A stretch of 7,133 nt of DNA, taken from the NCBI GenBank assembly GCA_045598345.1, contig JAZLLX010000021.1, forward strand, positions 1-7,133. The letters run 5' to 3'. Made by a program: the position numbers and the translations under genes. The notes below the pieces were generated by a model that worked only from the letters and a program-made list of their open reading frames with translations, ran no database searches and had not been told where the DNA came from. The first letter of the stretch is position 1. Each line of letters opens with the position of its first letter. Of this stretch, positions 1 to 4,904 are shown in pieces. The DNA is from Phascolarctobacterium_B sp045598345. GTDB lineage: Bacteria > Bacillota > Negativicutes > Acidaminococcales > Acidaminococcaceae.

Positions 1-50
1 TAAAACAACTCGTCAACAAAACACAATTAAAAGCGTGAAAAGCGATTTTC

Positions 51-87
51 AATCTGTCAACAGATTTACCAAATATGTTGACAGATT
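51..87. repeat. Perfectly placed hairpin (17-bp arms, 3-nt loop)
   Basis: An inverted repeat with arms at 51-67 and 71-87. Sixteen of 17 positions pair, and the outer 11 bp (AATCTGTCAAC with GTTGACAGATT) are perfect. No run of T follows on either strand, so it does not look like a simple terminator. It lies beyond the relB operon terminator, in DNA where I see no gene. It could be an operator or a cruciform element belonging to whatever lies left of the window. Role unknown. Confidence 0.6.
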
Positions 88-130
88 AAAAATAAGATTT
101 TGCTGTTCCAAATGCTTTTTAACGCTGAGT

Positions 131-172
131 GAAAAGCAAAACAAAACAGCCAGCAATTCTACTGACTGTTTT
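131..172 (-). terminator. Intrinsic terminator of the relB/yafQ-remnant transcript
   Basis: Read on the minus strand, the arm AAAACAGTCAG (172-162) pairs with CTGGCTGTTTT (153-143) at 10 of 11 positions over an 8-nt loop, and a T-rich tail follows (142-131). It starts 14 bp after the stop codon of the truncated toxin remnant, the expected place for the end of this operon. Confidence 0.7.
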
Positions 173-186
173 AACCCTTAATCAAA

Positions 187-282
187 CTATTTGAACAAAT
201 CACTATGTGTTCCAGTATGTGCTGCAACTAATATACATTGCCTGTTATCTATACCATAAATAAGCAACCAATCCGGTTCTAC
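187..282 (-). pseudogene. yafQ: yafQ-like toxin remnant, C-terminal 31 codons only
   Basis: This stretch reads VEPDWLLIYGIDNRQ and continues to TGTHSDLFK before a TAG stop at 187-189. It closely resembles the end of the E. coli YafQ mRNA interferase, which runs VEPDWILIYKL to TGTHAALFG. From the family, YafQ catalysis uses His50, His63, Asp67, His87 and Phe91. The remnant keeps the equivalents of Asp67 (EPDW), His87 (TGTH) and Phe91. It starts at codon 64, so His50 and His63 are lost with the rest of the N-terminus. The frame differs from that of the upstream antitoxin and a TAA at 283-285 precedes it, so no fusion protein is made. I infer a deletion joining the end of the antitoxin gene to toxin codon 64. 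A nonfunctional toxin is almost certain. Confidence 0.85.
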
Positions 283-548
283 TTATTGCTGAACGCCTCA
301 TCTACCGATTTATAGCGTTTTCCCTTACGCTTACCAGCCAAAATCTCCTGTGCTTCCTCAATAGCACTTTCTGTTTCAGCATTATATTTTGATAAGTAAA
401 TTTCAAAAGGAAGTTTTTGCTCACGGATAACATTTTTGACAAACATATTAACCGCCACAGATATGTTCATTCCTACCTGATTGCAAAACTCGTCAAACCG
501 TCTTTTATCTTCCTTATCCACCCGAACATTCATTACTGTCTGTTCCAT
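279..548 (-). CDS. relB: RelB/DinJ family antitoxin, orphaned by loss of its toxin
   Basis: An 89-residue ribbon-helix-helix antitoxin of the RelB/DinJ family. The N-terminus (residues 6-50, with VRVDKEDKRRFDEFC followed by NISVAVNMFVKN) is the DNA-binding half that represses its own promoter. The C-terminal tail (KRYKSVDEAF) normally wraps the YafQ/RelE-type toxin. The ATG at 548 has an AAGGA site 5 nt upstream; a second ATG at codon 6 is possible. The TAG stop appears to come from the first bases of the joined toxin remnant, so the last two or three residues may not be original. With the partner toxin deleted, the protein could still bind operators or neutralise a related toxin elsewhere. 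The length is normal for the family, and the antitoxin part looks intact. Confidence 0.85.
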   Translation of the reverse strand: MEQTVMNVRVDKEDKRRFDEFCNQVGMNISVAVNMFVKNVIREQKLPFEIYLSKYNAETESAIEEAQEILAGKRKGKRYKSVDEAFSNK

Positions 549-582
549 AATATTCCTTCACAATGTCTTTATATTGCTTTAT

Positions 583-611
583 GTTATGTATCTATTATAA
601 AATATTGTCAA
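583..611 (-). promoter_or_regulatory. Probable promoter of relB
   Basis: A perfect TTGACA -35 box (611-606) is followed at a 17-nt spacing by CATAAC (588-583), which matches the -10 consensus at 4 of 6 positions. An alternative TATAAT nearby sits only 6 nt from the -35 box and cannot be used with it. The -35 box is supported by the identical boxes upstream of three other cassettes here; the -10 assignment is tentative. Confidence 0.5.
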
Positions 612-663
612 TACAACCCATAATTAAATTTTCTTGCCAAACTACCCTATTCCTTTGTAGTAA

Positions 664-1017
664 TCTAATCAACGGAACATCAAAGAAATTAAAAGTTAAA
701 AACTTAAAGCTTAAAACTATGGTAATATGTTCCGTTGATTAGAATAAAAAAGTCCGCTTAATGCGAACTTGTTTTCCCTCTTCTTGAAGAGGGTGGCTGC
801 CCACAGGAACACAGAGGGCAGACGGGTGTTTTTGTTTATGCGAAGCATTCATAAACTTTAAGCTTTAAGTTTTTATCTCTTCATTAGCGACAGCGTAATT
901 GCTCACCCCACCACCGCCAACACGCTCCCATAGGCGGTTCCCCGCCCCTTTATGGGCGGACGAGGGTTCGCACTATGCCGACTTTCCTGAAACCTGATGC
1001 CTGATACCTGAAACCTA
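664..1017. repeat. Composite palindromic repeat element 1 (between relB promoter and PIN toxin stop)
   Basis: The gap contains no gene. It opens with an 80-bp unit bounded by perfect 17-bp inverted repeats (664-680 and 727-743), with five heptamers between them (682-716, such as AAAGAAA, TTAAAAG, CTTAAAG). Next come ATAAAAAAGTCCGCTTAATGC (744 on) and its degenerate inverted copy at 967-985. Inside are hairpins CCCTCTTC/GAAGAGGG (776-793), CTGCCC/GGGCAG (797-821) and GTTTATG/CATAAAC (834-856), a short heptamer run (856-876), and the GC-rich core at 896-966 with CCGCCC/GGGCGG (942-959). The element ends in the heptamer array at 986-1017. Noncoding mobile or BIME-like DNA is the likeliest reading. 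Confidence 0.75.
986..1017. repeat. Heptamer tandem array (CCTGAAA type) running into the PIN gene stop codon
   Basis: The units CCTGAAA, CCTGATG, CCTGATA and CCTGAAA follow each other with an exact 7-bp period, ending in CCTA. An identical array ends at 2237 beside hicB. The last three bases (CTA, 1015-1017) are the complement of the TAG stop codon of the PIN toxin gene, so the array and the gene overlap. Confidence 0.85.
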
Positions 1018-1467
1018 TTTTATTTGTGGTTCTGCAACATACAATGGATCATCAGGCGGTGTTACATCATAACTTAAAAATTGTGCCGGCGACATAATTG
1101 GCGGAAACTCTATACCTGCTTCAAGAAAATCTTTATCACCTGTAACTATCACATCAACATTGGCAACAATAGCCGCCCGAAGTAATGGCCTGTCCTTACT
1201 GTCCCGTATCAAGGATTCAGATTTGACAATAAGTTTAGGAATTTCCACAACTTCAACTATTGCGGACAAAAACTGTAAATATGTCTTTAGCGATTCAATT
1301 TTAGCAGGATATTTTTTAGATATTGTTGCTTTGAGTTCATCAATATTTTGACGGCATATTACTGCTTCATTTTCACCGCTCACAGCTTTCAAAAATGCTT
1401 TAGCGGCTCCACCATTAGGGTTTATAAATGATGAAAACAAGACATTTGTGTCAACAAATACCTTCAT
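1015..1467 (-). CDS. PIN-domain ribonuclease toxin (VapC-like, PIN_3 type)
   Basis: A 150-residue PIN-domain protein, the toxin half of an AbrB/PIN pair; such toxins are metal-dependent endoribonucleases. The four acidic active-site positions are visible: Asp6 in FVDTNVL, Glu44 in NIDEL, Asp92 in DSKDRPLL, and Asp111 with Asp113 in VTGDKDF. The fold is complete and all catalytic acids are present, so it is probably active. Its ATG overlaps the antitoxin stop (ATGA), and only a weak GGAGAG lies upstream, pointing to translational coupling. The end (about residues 133-150, DVTPPDDPLYVAEPQIK) goes beyond the PIN fold. The TAG stop lies within a heptamer repeat, so the original C-terminus may have been altered. 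The target RNA cannot be told from sequence. Confidence 0.88.
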   Translation of the reverse strand: MKVFVDTNVLFSSFINPNGGAAKAFLKAVSGENEAVICRQNIDELKATISKKYPAKIESLKTYLQFLSAIVEVVEIPKLIVKSESLIRDSKDRPLLRAAIVANVDVIVTGDKDFLEAGIEFPPIMSPAQFLSYDVTPPDDPLYVAEPQIK

Positions 1468-1730
1468 TTATCGTTATACTCTCCACGCAGTTCTTTTACC
1501 ATGCTCATAATTTCTTCATCAGTCATGCTGTTGGCATATTCTTTCATTTGTTCTTGCATATACTCCATTGCATAAACAGCAGGATTGACAAGGCGTACCG
1601 TTTTCCCTTCAAGAATAAAAGCCACCCGACTGCCCGGTTTAACCCCCATAATATCCCGTATTTCTTTGGGTATTGTAAGTTGCCCTTTCGGCATAACTTT
1701 CGCTGTATCAAAAATGTTTAATGCTTCCAT
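1464..1730 (-). CDS. AbrB/SpoVT-type antitoxin
   Basis: An 88-residue protein with an N-terminal SpoVT-AbrB swapped-hairpin DNA-binding domain (residues 10-50). The signature is MPKGQLTIPKEIRD followed by GVKPGSRVAF. The remaining C-terminal helix (about 53-88) is charged and is the likely toxin-binding part. From family knowledge it should neutralise the PIN toxin and repress the shared promoter. A strong AGGAGGAG site lies 3 nt before the ATG at 1730, and the stop overlaps the toxin start by 4 bp (ATGA). Antitoxin-first order, overlap and one promoter make a classic two-gene TA operon. Nothing looks broken. Confidence 0.88.
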   Translation of the reverse strand: MEALNIFDTAKVMPKGQLTIPKEIRDIMGVKPGSRVAFILEGKTVRLVNPAVYAMEYMQEQMKEYANSMTDEEIMSMVKELRGEYNDK

Positions 1731-1754
1731 AATCTCCTCCTAAAAAGTAAGTAT

Positions 1755-1772
1755 TGTAGGGAATGTAGGAAT
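1755..1772. repeat. Direct repeat in the abrB leader, possible operator
   Basis: TGTAGGGAA (1755-1763) is followed directly by TGTAGGAAT (1764-1772). The pair occupies the predicted transcription start and early leader, right next to the -10 box, where an autorepressing AbrB-type antitoxin could bind. This role is inference. Confidence 0.35.
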
Positions 1773-1801
1773 ATTATACATAAAATATCATTATCTGTCA
1801 A
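1773..1801 (-). promoter_or_regulatory. Consensus promoter of the abrB-pin operon
   Basis: On the minus strand, TTGACA (1801-1796), a 17-nt spacer and TATAAT (1778-1773) match the housekeeping sigma-factor consensus exactly. The predicted start near 1766 leaves a leader of about 35 nt ending in AGGAGGAG. A promoter this strong fits an operon held down by autorepression. Confidence 0.88.
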
Positions 1802-2098
1802 TGTAATTACTGTGACTTTTTATAATGAGTAATTAGTAATGAGTAATTATGGTAGTATGTTCCTTTGATTAGAATAAAAAAAGTCCGCTTAATGCTGACT
1901 CTTGTGCCCCCTTAGAGGGGGCTGGCAGTTGCGTAGCAACTGCCTGAGGGTGGCGATTAAAGCGGCACTTTCGCACAGTGCGTAGTTCTCAATCCTCAGT
2001 CAGCCGCCTATGTTCCTATCGCTGCCAGCCCCTTCACCAAGGGGTCTTTCGCACTATGCTAACTTTCCAAAATCTAATCACAGGAGCATTTTACCATA

Positions 2099-2134
2099 TT
2101 TGGTCTTTGCTCTTTGGCTATTTGGTCTTTATTC
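2099..2134. repeat. Heptamer array, TTTGGTC/TTTGCTC type
   Basis: Five units (TTTGGTC, TTTGCTC, TTTGGCT, then after one extra A TTTGGTC and TTTATTC) follow the TTACCATA end of the box directly. Related arrays sit in the same slot at 4327-4368 and 5712-5739. Confidence 0.75.
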
Positions 2135-2205
2135 TTATCGTACTTTTCCCCACACCCCTGCCCCTCTCCCCAAGGAGAGGGTTACATTCGCATTATGCTG
2201 ACTTT

Positions 2206-2237
2206 CCTGAAACCTGATGCCTGATACCTGAAACCTA
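2206..2237. repeat. Heptamer array, CCTGAAA type, beside hicB
   Basis: Four units of 7 bp plus CCTA, identical base for base to the array at 986-1017. It ends 6 bp before the hicB stop codon. Confidence 0.85.
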
Positions 2238-2243
2238 AAATCC

Positions 2244-2588
2244 CTAATTACTTTGTAACATAAGTGCCTGCTCAATAGAATTTTCCACAAAATTATTCAG
2301 TGAAATACGCTTGCTTAATGCGGCAATTACTGCCCGTTTATGTAATTCCGGCGAAATTCGTACATTAAAACTGCCCCTATAAGCCCTCTCCGGCTCTTTG
2401 CCCTCCTGCTGGCACAAACCTAAATAATCATCCACTGCACCATGAAAATCTTTTACCAACTCTGTAGCATTTTTTCCCTCGTAACTTATTAAAGAACGAA
2501 TGCCTAAAACCTTGCCAAAAAACAACTTGTCTTCTTCAGAAAACTCTACACTGCCTATGTAGTTTTTATATTGCATTATATTACTCAT
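2244..2588 (-). CDS. hicB: HicB antitoxin
   Basis: A 114-residue antitoxin of the HicB family. Residues 1-65 (YIGSVEFSEEDKLFFGKVLG) resemble the partial RNase H-like fold that caps HicA. Residues 71-112 (GSFNVRISPELHKRAVIAA, then LNNFVENSIEQAL) form a ribbon-helix-helix DNA-binding domain, the subtype that represses its own operon. The ATG overlaps the hicA stop codon (ATGA), with AGGAGGG six nucleotides upstream, so the genes are co-translated. The order is toxin first, as usual for hicAB. The stop codon lies 6 bp from a heptamer array. Full length with no visible damage. Confidence 0.9.
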   Translation of the reverse strand: MSNIMQYKNYIGSVEFSEEDKLFFGKVLGIRSLISYEGKNATELVKDFHGAVDDYLGLCQQEGKEPERAYRGSFNVRISPELHKRAVIAALSKRISLNNFVENSIEQALMLQSN

Positions 2589-2839
2589 ATCAATCCCTCC
2601 TGTAGCAACAAATCTATAACTTGTTTAATTTGATAACTTAAAAATTCCTTTCTTGAATGCGGTTTGTGAAGTAAAACAGCCCCATGTGAATCAGATACAA
2701 ACATTATTCTTGAACCGCTTGTTTTACCTTTATTATAAACTGAGTAACCAAAATATCCTAACAACGACTCCATTTCATCAAATGTAAAATCTTTTGGTTT
2801 AGACAGCAACCGTTTAAGTAATTTATCCTTCTTTCCCAA
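2585..2839 (-). CDS. hicA: HicA mRNA interferase toxin (TTG start)
   Basis: A small dsRBD-like toxin that cleaves mRNA. I place the start at the TTG at 2839, giving 84 residues beginning MGKKDKLLKRLLSKPKDF. It lies 8 nt after a perfect AAAGGAGG and matches the usual N-terminus of this subfamily (GKKxKLxxRLLSKPKDFTFDE). Reading the frame back to 2890 would translate the promoter and ribosome site, so that start is rejected. The key features are NKGKTSGSR (about residues 38-46) and the LHKPH histidine motif (about 59-63); one of these histidines is expected to be catalytic. It ends GLI, overlapping hicB by 4 bp. The toxin looks complete. TTG initiation would keep its synthesis low relative to the ATG-started antitoxin. 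Confidence 0.88.
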   Translation of the reverse strand: MGKKDKLLKRLLSKPKDFTFDEMESLLGYFGYSVYNKGKTSGSRIMFVSDSHGAVLLHKPHSRKEFLSYQIKQVIDLLLQEGLI

Positions 2840-2847
2840 AATTCCTG

Positions 2848-2855
2848 CCTCCTTT
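2848..2855 (-). promoter_or_regulatory. Ribosome binding site that decides the hicA start
   Basis: AAAGGAGG on the minus strand, 8 nt before the TTG at 2839. It fixes hicA translation at that TTG rather than at any codon further upstream. Confidence 0.8.
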
Positions 2856-2861
2856 GTCAAA

Positions 2862-2890
2862 AGTATAGCATACAAAAAAATATTTTGCAA
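2862..2890 (-). promoter_or_regulatory. hicAB promoter
   Basis: TTGCAA (2890-2885), an exact 17-nt spacer, then TATACT (2867-2862). The predicted start is near 2855, giving a very short leader of about 16 nt. The -35 box lies inside the left arm of the palindrome at 2878-2913. Confidence 0.75.
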
Positions 2891-2913
2891 CTATTTTCAG
2901 TTGCAAAATATTT
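2878..2913. promoter_or_regulatory. Palindromic operator of hicAB
   Basis: A perfect 15-bp inverted repeat with arms 2878-2892 (AAATATTTTGCAACT) and 2899-2913 (AGTTGCAAAATATTT) around a 6-nt spacer. It covers the -35 box of the hicA promoter, so a HicB ribbon-helix-helix dimer binding there would block RNA polymerase. Autorepression by HicB is known for the family; this site is inferred from position and symmetry. It is the only large palindrome here unrelated to the repeat family. Confidence 0.7.
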
Positions 2914-2918
2914 CATTA

Positions 2919-2973
2919 AATCACAGGAACATCTGGAAGAAATTAAAAATTATGGTGGGATGTTCCTGTGATT
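2919..2973. repeat. Short repeat element 3: minimal box-box hairpin
   Basis: Perfect 15-bp arms (2919-2933 and 2959-2973; AATCACAGGAACATC) flank a 25-bp AT-rich centre containing AATTAAAAATTATGGT. This is the simplest member of the family. It lies 5 bp from the hicAB operator and 21 bp from the abiF stop codon. Confidence 0.85.
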
Positions 2974-2994
2974 GAAAATAAAAAAGTTTCTCTT

Positions 2995-3894
2995 TTAAAA
3001 TTTATTGGTTTCTAATATCTCTACATAATTTTTAGGAATTCCCAACAAATCCATATCAATAAAAGAGCAGTATTTTTTTAGCAATTCCCTCATTTCAACA
3101 ATAAAATAATCTTTATCTTTTTCAATATTCAAACATTTCAATATGCAAAGCAGATAGGCAAACAAACTGTCATTTTTTATCTCTATGTATTTACGCAAAA
3201 ATTTTTTTCCAAAATGAACCGGTGGATAAAAATGAGTATTATACAACCGAGCCGCATGGGCACACTTATTACGCATAACAGACACACAGTGCAACCTATT
3301 TTCTAAAGTAATTACTGATTTGCCACGAATTATATTTGCGATATCCTGTTTTTCAGACAAATACATCGCACTGTATAATTTTGAAAGATTAGACAAAGAC
3401 ATCAGTTCCGTCATAACCCACAACGGATATTTTCCACCATATTTGTTTTTGTGATGTTTTACAATTAAGCTGTTCTTATAATATTCTTCCTGTTTATCAA
3501 AGGTCTGCATAACTTCCCTATATCCAACTTTATTATAAAAATTCTTTTCATCATAATGTTGCATATATGGTGCTTTAACGCACTTTTTCAATGCAAAACA
3601 ATTCGCAATTCTATTACGATAAAAAACCTCAATCAACTCAATATATTTTCGCAAAACATTTCTTAATTCACAATCAAACTCATATATTTTTTTGCAAGTA
3701 TCAAAAGTAATTCCCGCTTGCAACTGTCCTTTATCAACAGAATTTCTAAATTGTAGTAAATATCCCGAAAATCTGTAGTAACTGACATTTGTTAAAAATT
3801 CTTTAACATCGGTTTCATTGTCAATAATCATACCATGCGTTTTCAATTTAGCAATTTGCTCATCAATAGAAAGCGGTGACTTTAAAATAATCAT
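2995..3894 (-). CDS. abiF: AbiD/AbiF (Abi_2 family) HEPN abortive-infection protein
   Basis: A 299-residue protein of the Abi_2 (AbiD/F) family, known for phage exclusion by abortive infection. The N-terminal block has SYYRFSGYLLQFR (38-50), a family hallmark. The middle holds EVFYRNRIANCFA (89-101) and KYPLWVMTELMSLSNLSKLY (155-174). Then comes the RX4H signature RNKCAH (Arg208 to His213) of HEPN ribonucleases, followed by RLYN. All hallmark positions are present, so an active RNase is expected. The ATG has AAAGGAG 6 nt upstream. The gene stands alone but follows a promoter, a structured RNA and a terminator, suggesting expression and activity controlled by that RNA. It is visibly more AT-rich than ligA, fitting horizontal transfer. 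AbiD and AbiF cannot be told apart here. Confidence 0.88.
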   Translation of the reverse strand: MIILKSPLSIDEQIAKLKTHGMIIDNETDVKEFLTNVSYYRFSGYLLQFRNSVDKGQLQAGITFDTCKKIYEFDCELRNVLRKYIELIEVFYRNRIANCFALKKCVKAPYMQHYDEKNFYNKVGYREVMQTFDKQEEYYKNSLIVKHHKNKYGGKYPLWVMTELMSLSNLSKLYSAMYLSEKQDIANIIRGKSVITLENRLHCVSVMRNKCAHAARLYNTHFYPPVHFGKKFLRKYIEIKNDSLFAYLLCILKCLNIEKDKDYFIVEMRELLKKYCSFIDMDLLGIPKNYVEILETNKF

Positions 3895-3912
3895 CTATAA
3901 CTCCTTTAAAGT

Positions 3913-3939
3913 AAAAAAGCTGAGCCCGAAAGCCCAGCT
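3913..3939 (-). terminator. Intrinsic terminator between the small RNA and abiF
   Basis: On the minus strand AGCTGGGC (3939-3932) pairs with GCTCAGCT (3925-3918), 8 bp with one G-U, over a 6-nt loop TTTCGG, followed by six T (3918-3913, the first in the stem). It ends only 18 nt before the abiF start codon. Most transcripts should stop here, and only read-through would make abiF mRNA. Confidence 0.8.
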
Positions 3940-3971
3940 GGTCCCCAATCAGATGACCGGGCAACTCTGTT
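3913..3971 (-). ncRNA. Probable abiF RNA, candidate RNA antitoxin of AbiF
   Basis: About 59 nt from the predicted start near 3971 to the terminator T-run. No reading frame fits. A small stem GGTC/GACC (3958-3955 with 3943-3940) precedes the terminator hairpin. GCCCG (3962-3958) is complementary to CGGGC (3928-3924), which lies partly in the terminator loop, so a pseudoknot is possible. From memory, a conserved 'abiF RNA' motif upstream of abiF genes was found by comparative genomics and compared with ToxI of type III TA systems. Promoter, RNA, terminator, then toxin is the same order as in ToxIN. Unlike ToxI I see no tandem repeats. The match to the published motif was not checked. Confidence 0.7.
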
Positions 3972-3977
3972 GGTATT

Positions 3978-4005
3978 ATTATAACATATCCATTTGTTTT
4001 GTCAA
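3978..4005 (-). promoter_or_regulatory. Promoter of the abiF RNA-abiF unit
   Basis: TTGACA (4005-4000), a 16-nt spacer and TATAAT (3983-3978), both hexamers perfect. The predicted start is near 3971. It lies 13 bp from the edge of repeat element 4. Confidence 0.85.
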
Positions 4006-4326
4006 ATAATTTTCAGATTCTAATCAACGGAACATCAAAGAAATTAAAAGTTAAGAACTTAAAGCTTAAAACTATGGTAATATGTTCCGTTGGTTAAAAT
4101 AAAAAAAGTCCGCTTAATACTGACTCTTGTGCCTCCTTAGAGGGGGCTGGCAGTTGCATAGCAACTGCATGAGGGTGGCGATTAAAGCGGCACTCTCGCA
4201 TAGTGCGTAATTCTCAATCCCCAGTCAGCCGCCTATGTTCCTATCGCTGACAGCCCCTTCACCAAGGGGCCTTAAGTTCGCACTATGCTGACTTTCCTGC
4301 TATAATTACAGGAACTACTTACCATA

Positions 4327-4368
4327 TTTGTTCTTTGCTCTTTGTTCTTTGACATTTATTCCTTGACA
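4327..4368. repeat. Heptamer array, TTTGTTC type, six units
   Basis: TTTGTTC, TTTGCTC, TTTGTTC, TTTGACA, TTTATTC and CTTGACA follow each other in perfect 7-bp register, directly after the TTACCATA end of a box. Confidence 0.8.
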
Positions 4369-4507
4369 TAGTATCAACCTAATTGCTCACCCCACCACCG
4401 CCAACACGCTCTCATAGGCGGTCCCCCGCCCCTTTATGGGCGGACGAGAGTTCGCAGAACCCCGCACACCCGAAACCCAATTATAATCACCGGAACATTT
4501 TTCCTTA

Positions 4508-4542
4508 ATTACGCATTGCGAATTACGCATTACGCATTATAT
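4508..4542. repeat. Heptamer array, ATTACGC type, five units
   Basis: ATTACGC, ATTGCGA, ATTACGC, ATTACGC and ATTATAT in exact 7-bp register, just after a box at 4484-4498. The word differs by one base from the ATTACTC arrays at 1824-1848 and 5843-5877. Confidence 0.8.
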
Positions 4543-4547
4543 CCTTC

Positions 4548-4596
4548 CCCTAAATCCTGATTCCTAATTCCTTTATCCTGAAACCTGACACCTGAC
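4548..4596. repeat. Heptamer array, TCCTGAT/ACCTGAC type, seven units
   Basis: Seven units (from CCCTAAA through TCCTGAT and TCCTTTA to ACCTGAC) in exact 7-bp register. The array ends two bases before the relE stop codon. Confidence 0.75.
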
Positions 4597-4598
4597 CG

Positions 4599-4904
4599 CT
4601 ATAACAAATTAATCCAATTTGCTTTCTTATATAACACTCTAACAATTTTTACCTTATTATCCTGAACTACGTAAAACAACAAATAGTTCTTTACTGCAAC
4701 ATAACGAATTCCCCAAATATGCAAAATATCTTCATCGCAAATTTTATGTCGCTTGGGAAAGCGTCCCAAAGAACCCACAACCCTGTTCAATTCATCCAGC
4801 CACTCATCTGCTGCTTTAGGGTTTTGCAAAACTCTGTCTATATATTCTACAATTTGGAAAATATCTTGTTTGGCACGTAAAGAAATTTCAACTTCAAATT
4901 TCAT
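4599..4904 (-). CDS. RelE/ParE superfamily toxin
   Basis: A 101-residue toxin of the RelE/ParE fold. Visible are the N-terminal helices (LRAKQDIFQIVEYIDRVLQNP, 9-29), the second helical stretch ending in LGRFPKRH (46-53), and the beta-sheet core with WGIRYVAVKNYLLFYVVQ (64-81) then VKIVRVLYKK (85-94). Pairing with a Phd/YefM antitoxin is common. Sequence alone does not tell whether it cuts mRNA on the ribosome (RelE) or poisons gyrase (ParE); the alpha-helical N-terminus and R-F-P motif lean towards the ParE/plasmid-stabilisation group. The ATG overlaps the antitoxin stop (ATGA), with AAGAGG 8 nt upstream. Full length. Confidence 0.85.
   Translation of the reverse strand: MKFEVEISLRAKQDIFQIVEYIDRVLQNPKAADEWLDELNRVVGSLGRFPKRHKICDEDILHIWGIRYVAVKNYLLFYVVQDNKVKIVRVLYKKANWINLL

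Larger units (their letters stand above)
1824..2237. repeat. Composite palindromic repeat element 2 (between abrB promoter and hicB stop)
   Basis: No credible gene. It starts with heptamers (1824-1848, ATTACTC type on the minus strand) and an inverted box (1849-1873). Positions 1849-1895 and 2051-2097 form an imperfect 47-bp inverted repeat around a GC-rich core. That core holds GCCCCCT/AGGGGGC (1906-1922), a perfect GGCAGTTGC/GCAACTGCC hairpin (1924-1944) and an 11-bp pair GGGGCTGGCAG/CTGCCAGCCCC (1918-1928 with 2022-2032). Then follow the forward box (2073-2098), TTTGGTC-type heptamers (2099-2134), the hairpin CCCTCTCC/GGAGAGGG (2162-2181) and CCTGAAA-type heptamers (2206-2237). The 1880-2060 part has a near copy at 4104-4290. 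Confidence 0.75.
4019..4596. repeat. Composite palindromic repeat element 4 (between abiF promoter and relE stop)
   Basis: Almost 580 bp without a gene. 4019-4098 is a near copy of the unit at 664-743, with about three differences in 80 bp. 4104-4290 copies the GC-rich core of element 2. Then come a box (4310-4326), TTTGTTC-type heptamers (4327-4368), the core shared with element 1 (4380-4456; ACCGCC/GGCGGT and CCGCCC/GGGCGG), another box (4484-4498), ATTACGC heptamers (4508-4542) and CCTGA-type heptamers (4548-4596) that stop two bases before the relE stop codon. Several members of the family appear joined end to end. Confidence 0.75.

Noticed and set aside
417..623. A 68-codon open frame on the plus strand over relB
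   Set aside because: It is antisense to a clear RelB/DinJ gene and its promoter and has no supporting signals.
1978..2217. Proline- and leucine-rich open frames on the plus strand in element 2
   Set aside because: They are read through inverted repeats and period-7 arrays shared with other gaps, have no ribosome site, and resemble no protein.
2840..2890. HicA starting at the TTG at 2890
   Set aside because: The extra 17 codons would run through the -10 box and the AAAGGAGG site; family length and N-terminus fit the TTG at 2839.
3913..3971. Riboswitch or T-box controlling abiF
   Set aside because: The leader is too short for the known large classes and has no T-box or specifier features; an RNA antitoxin fits the neighbouring gene better.
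3818..4009. A 63-codon open frame on the plus strand opposite the abiF 5' region
   Set aside because: It overlaps the abiF start, terminator and small RNA on the other strand, with no ribosome site or similarity.
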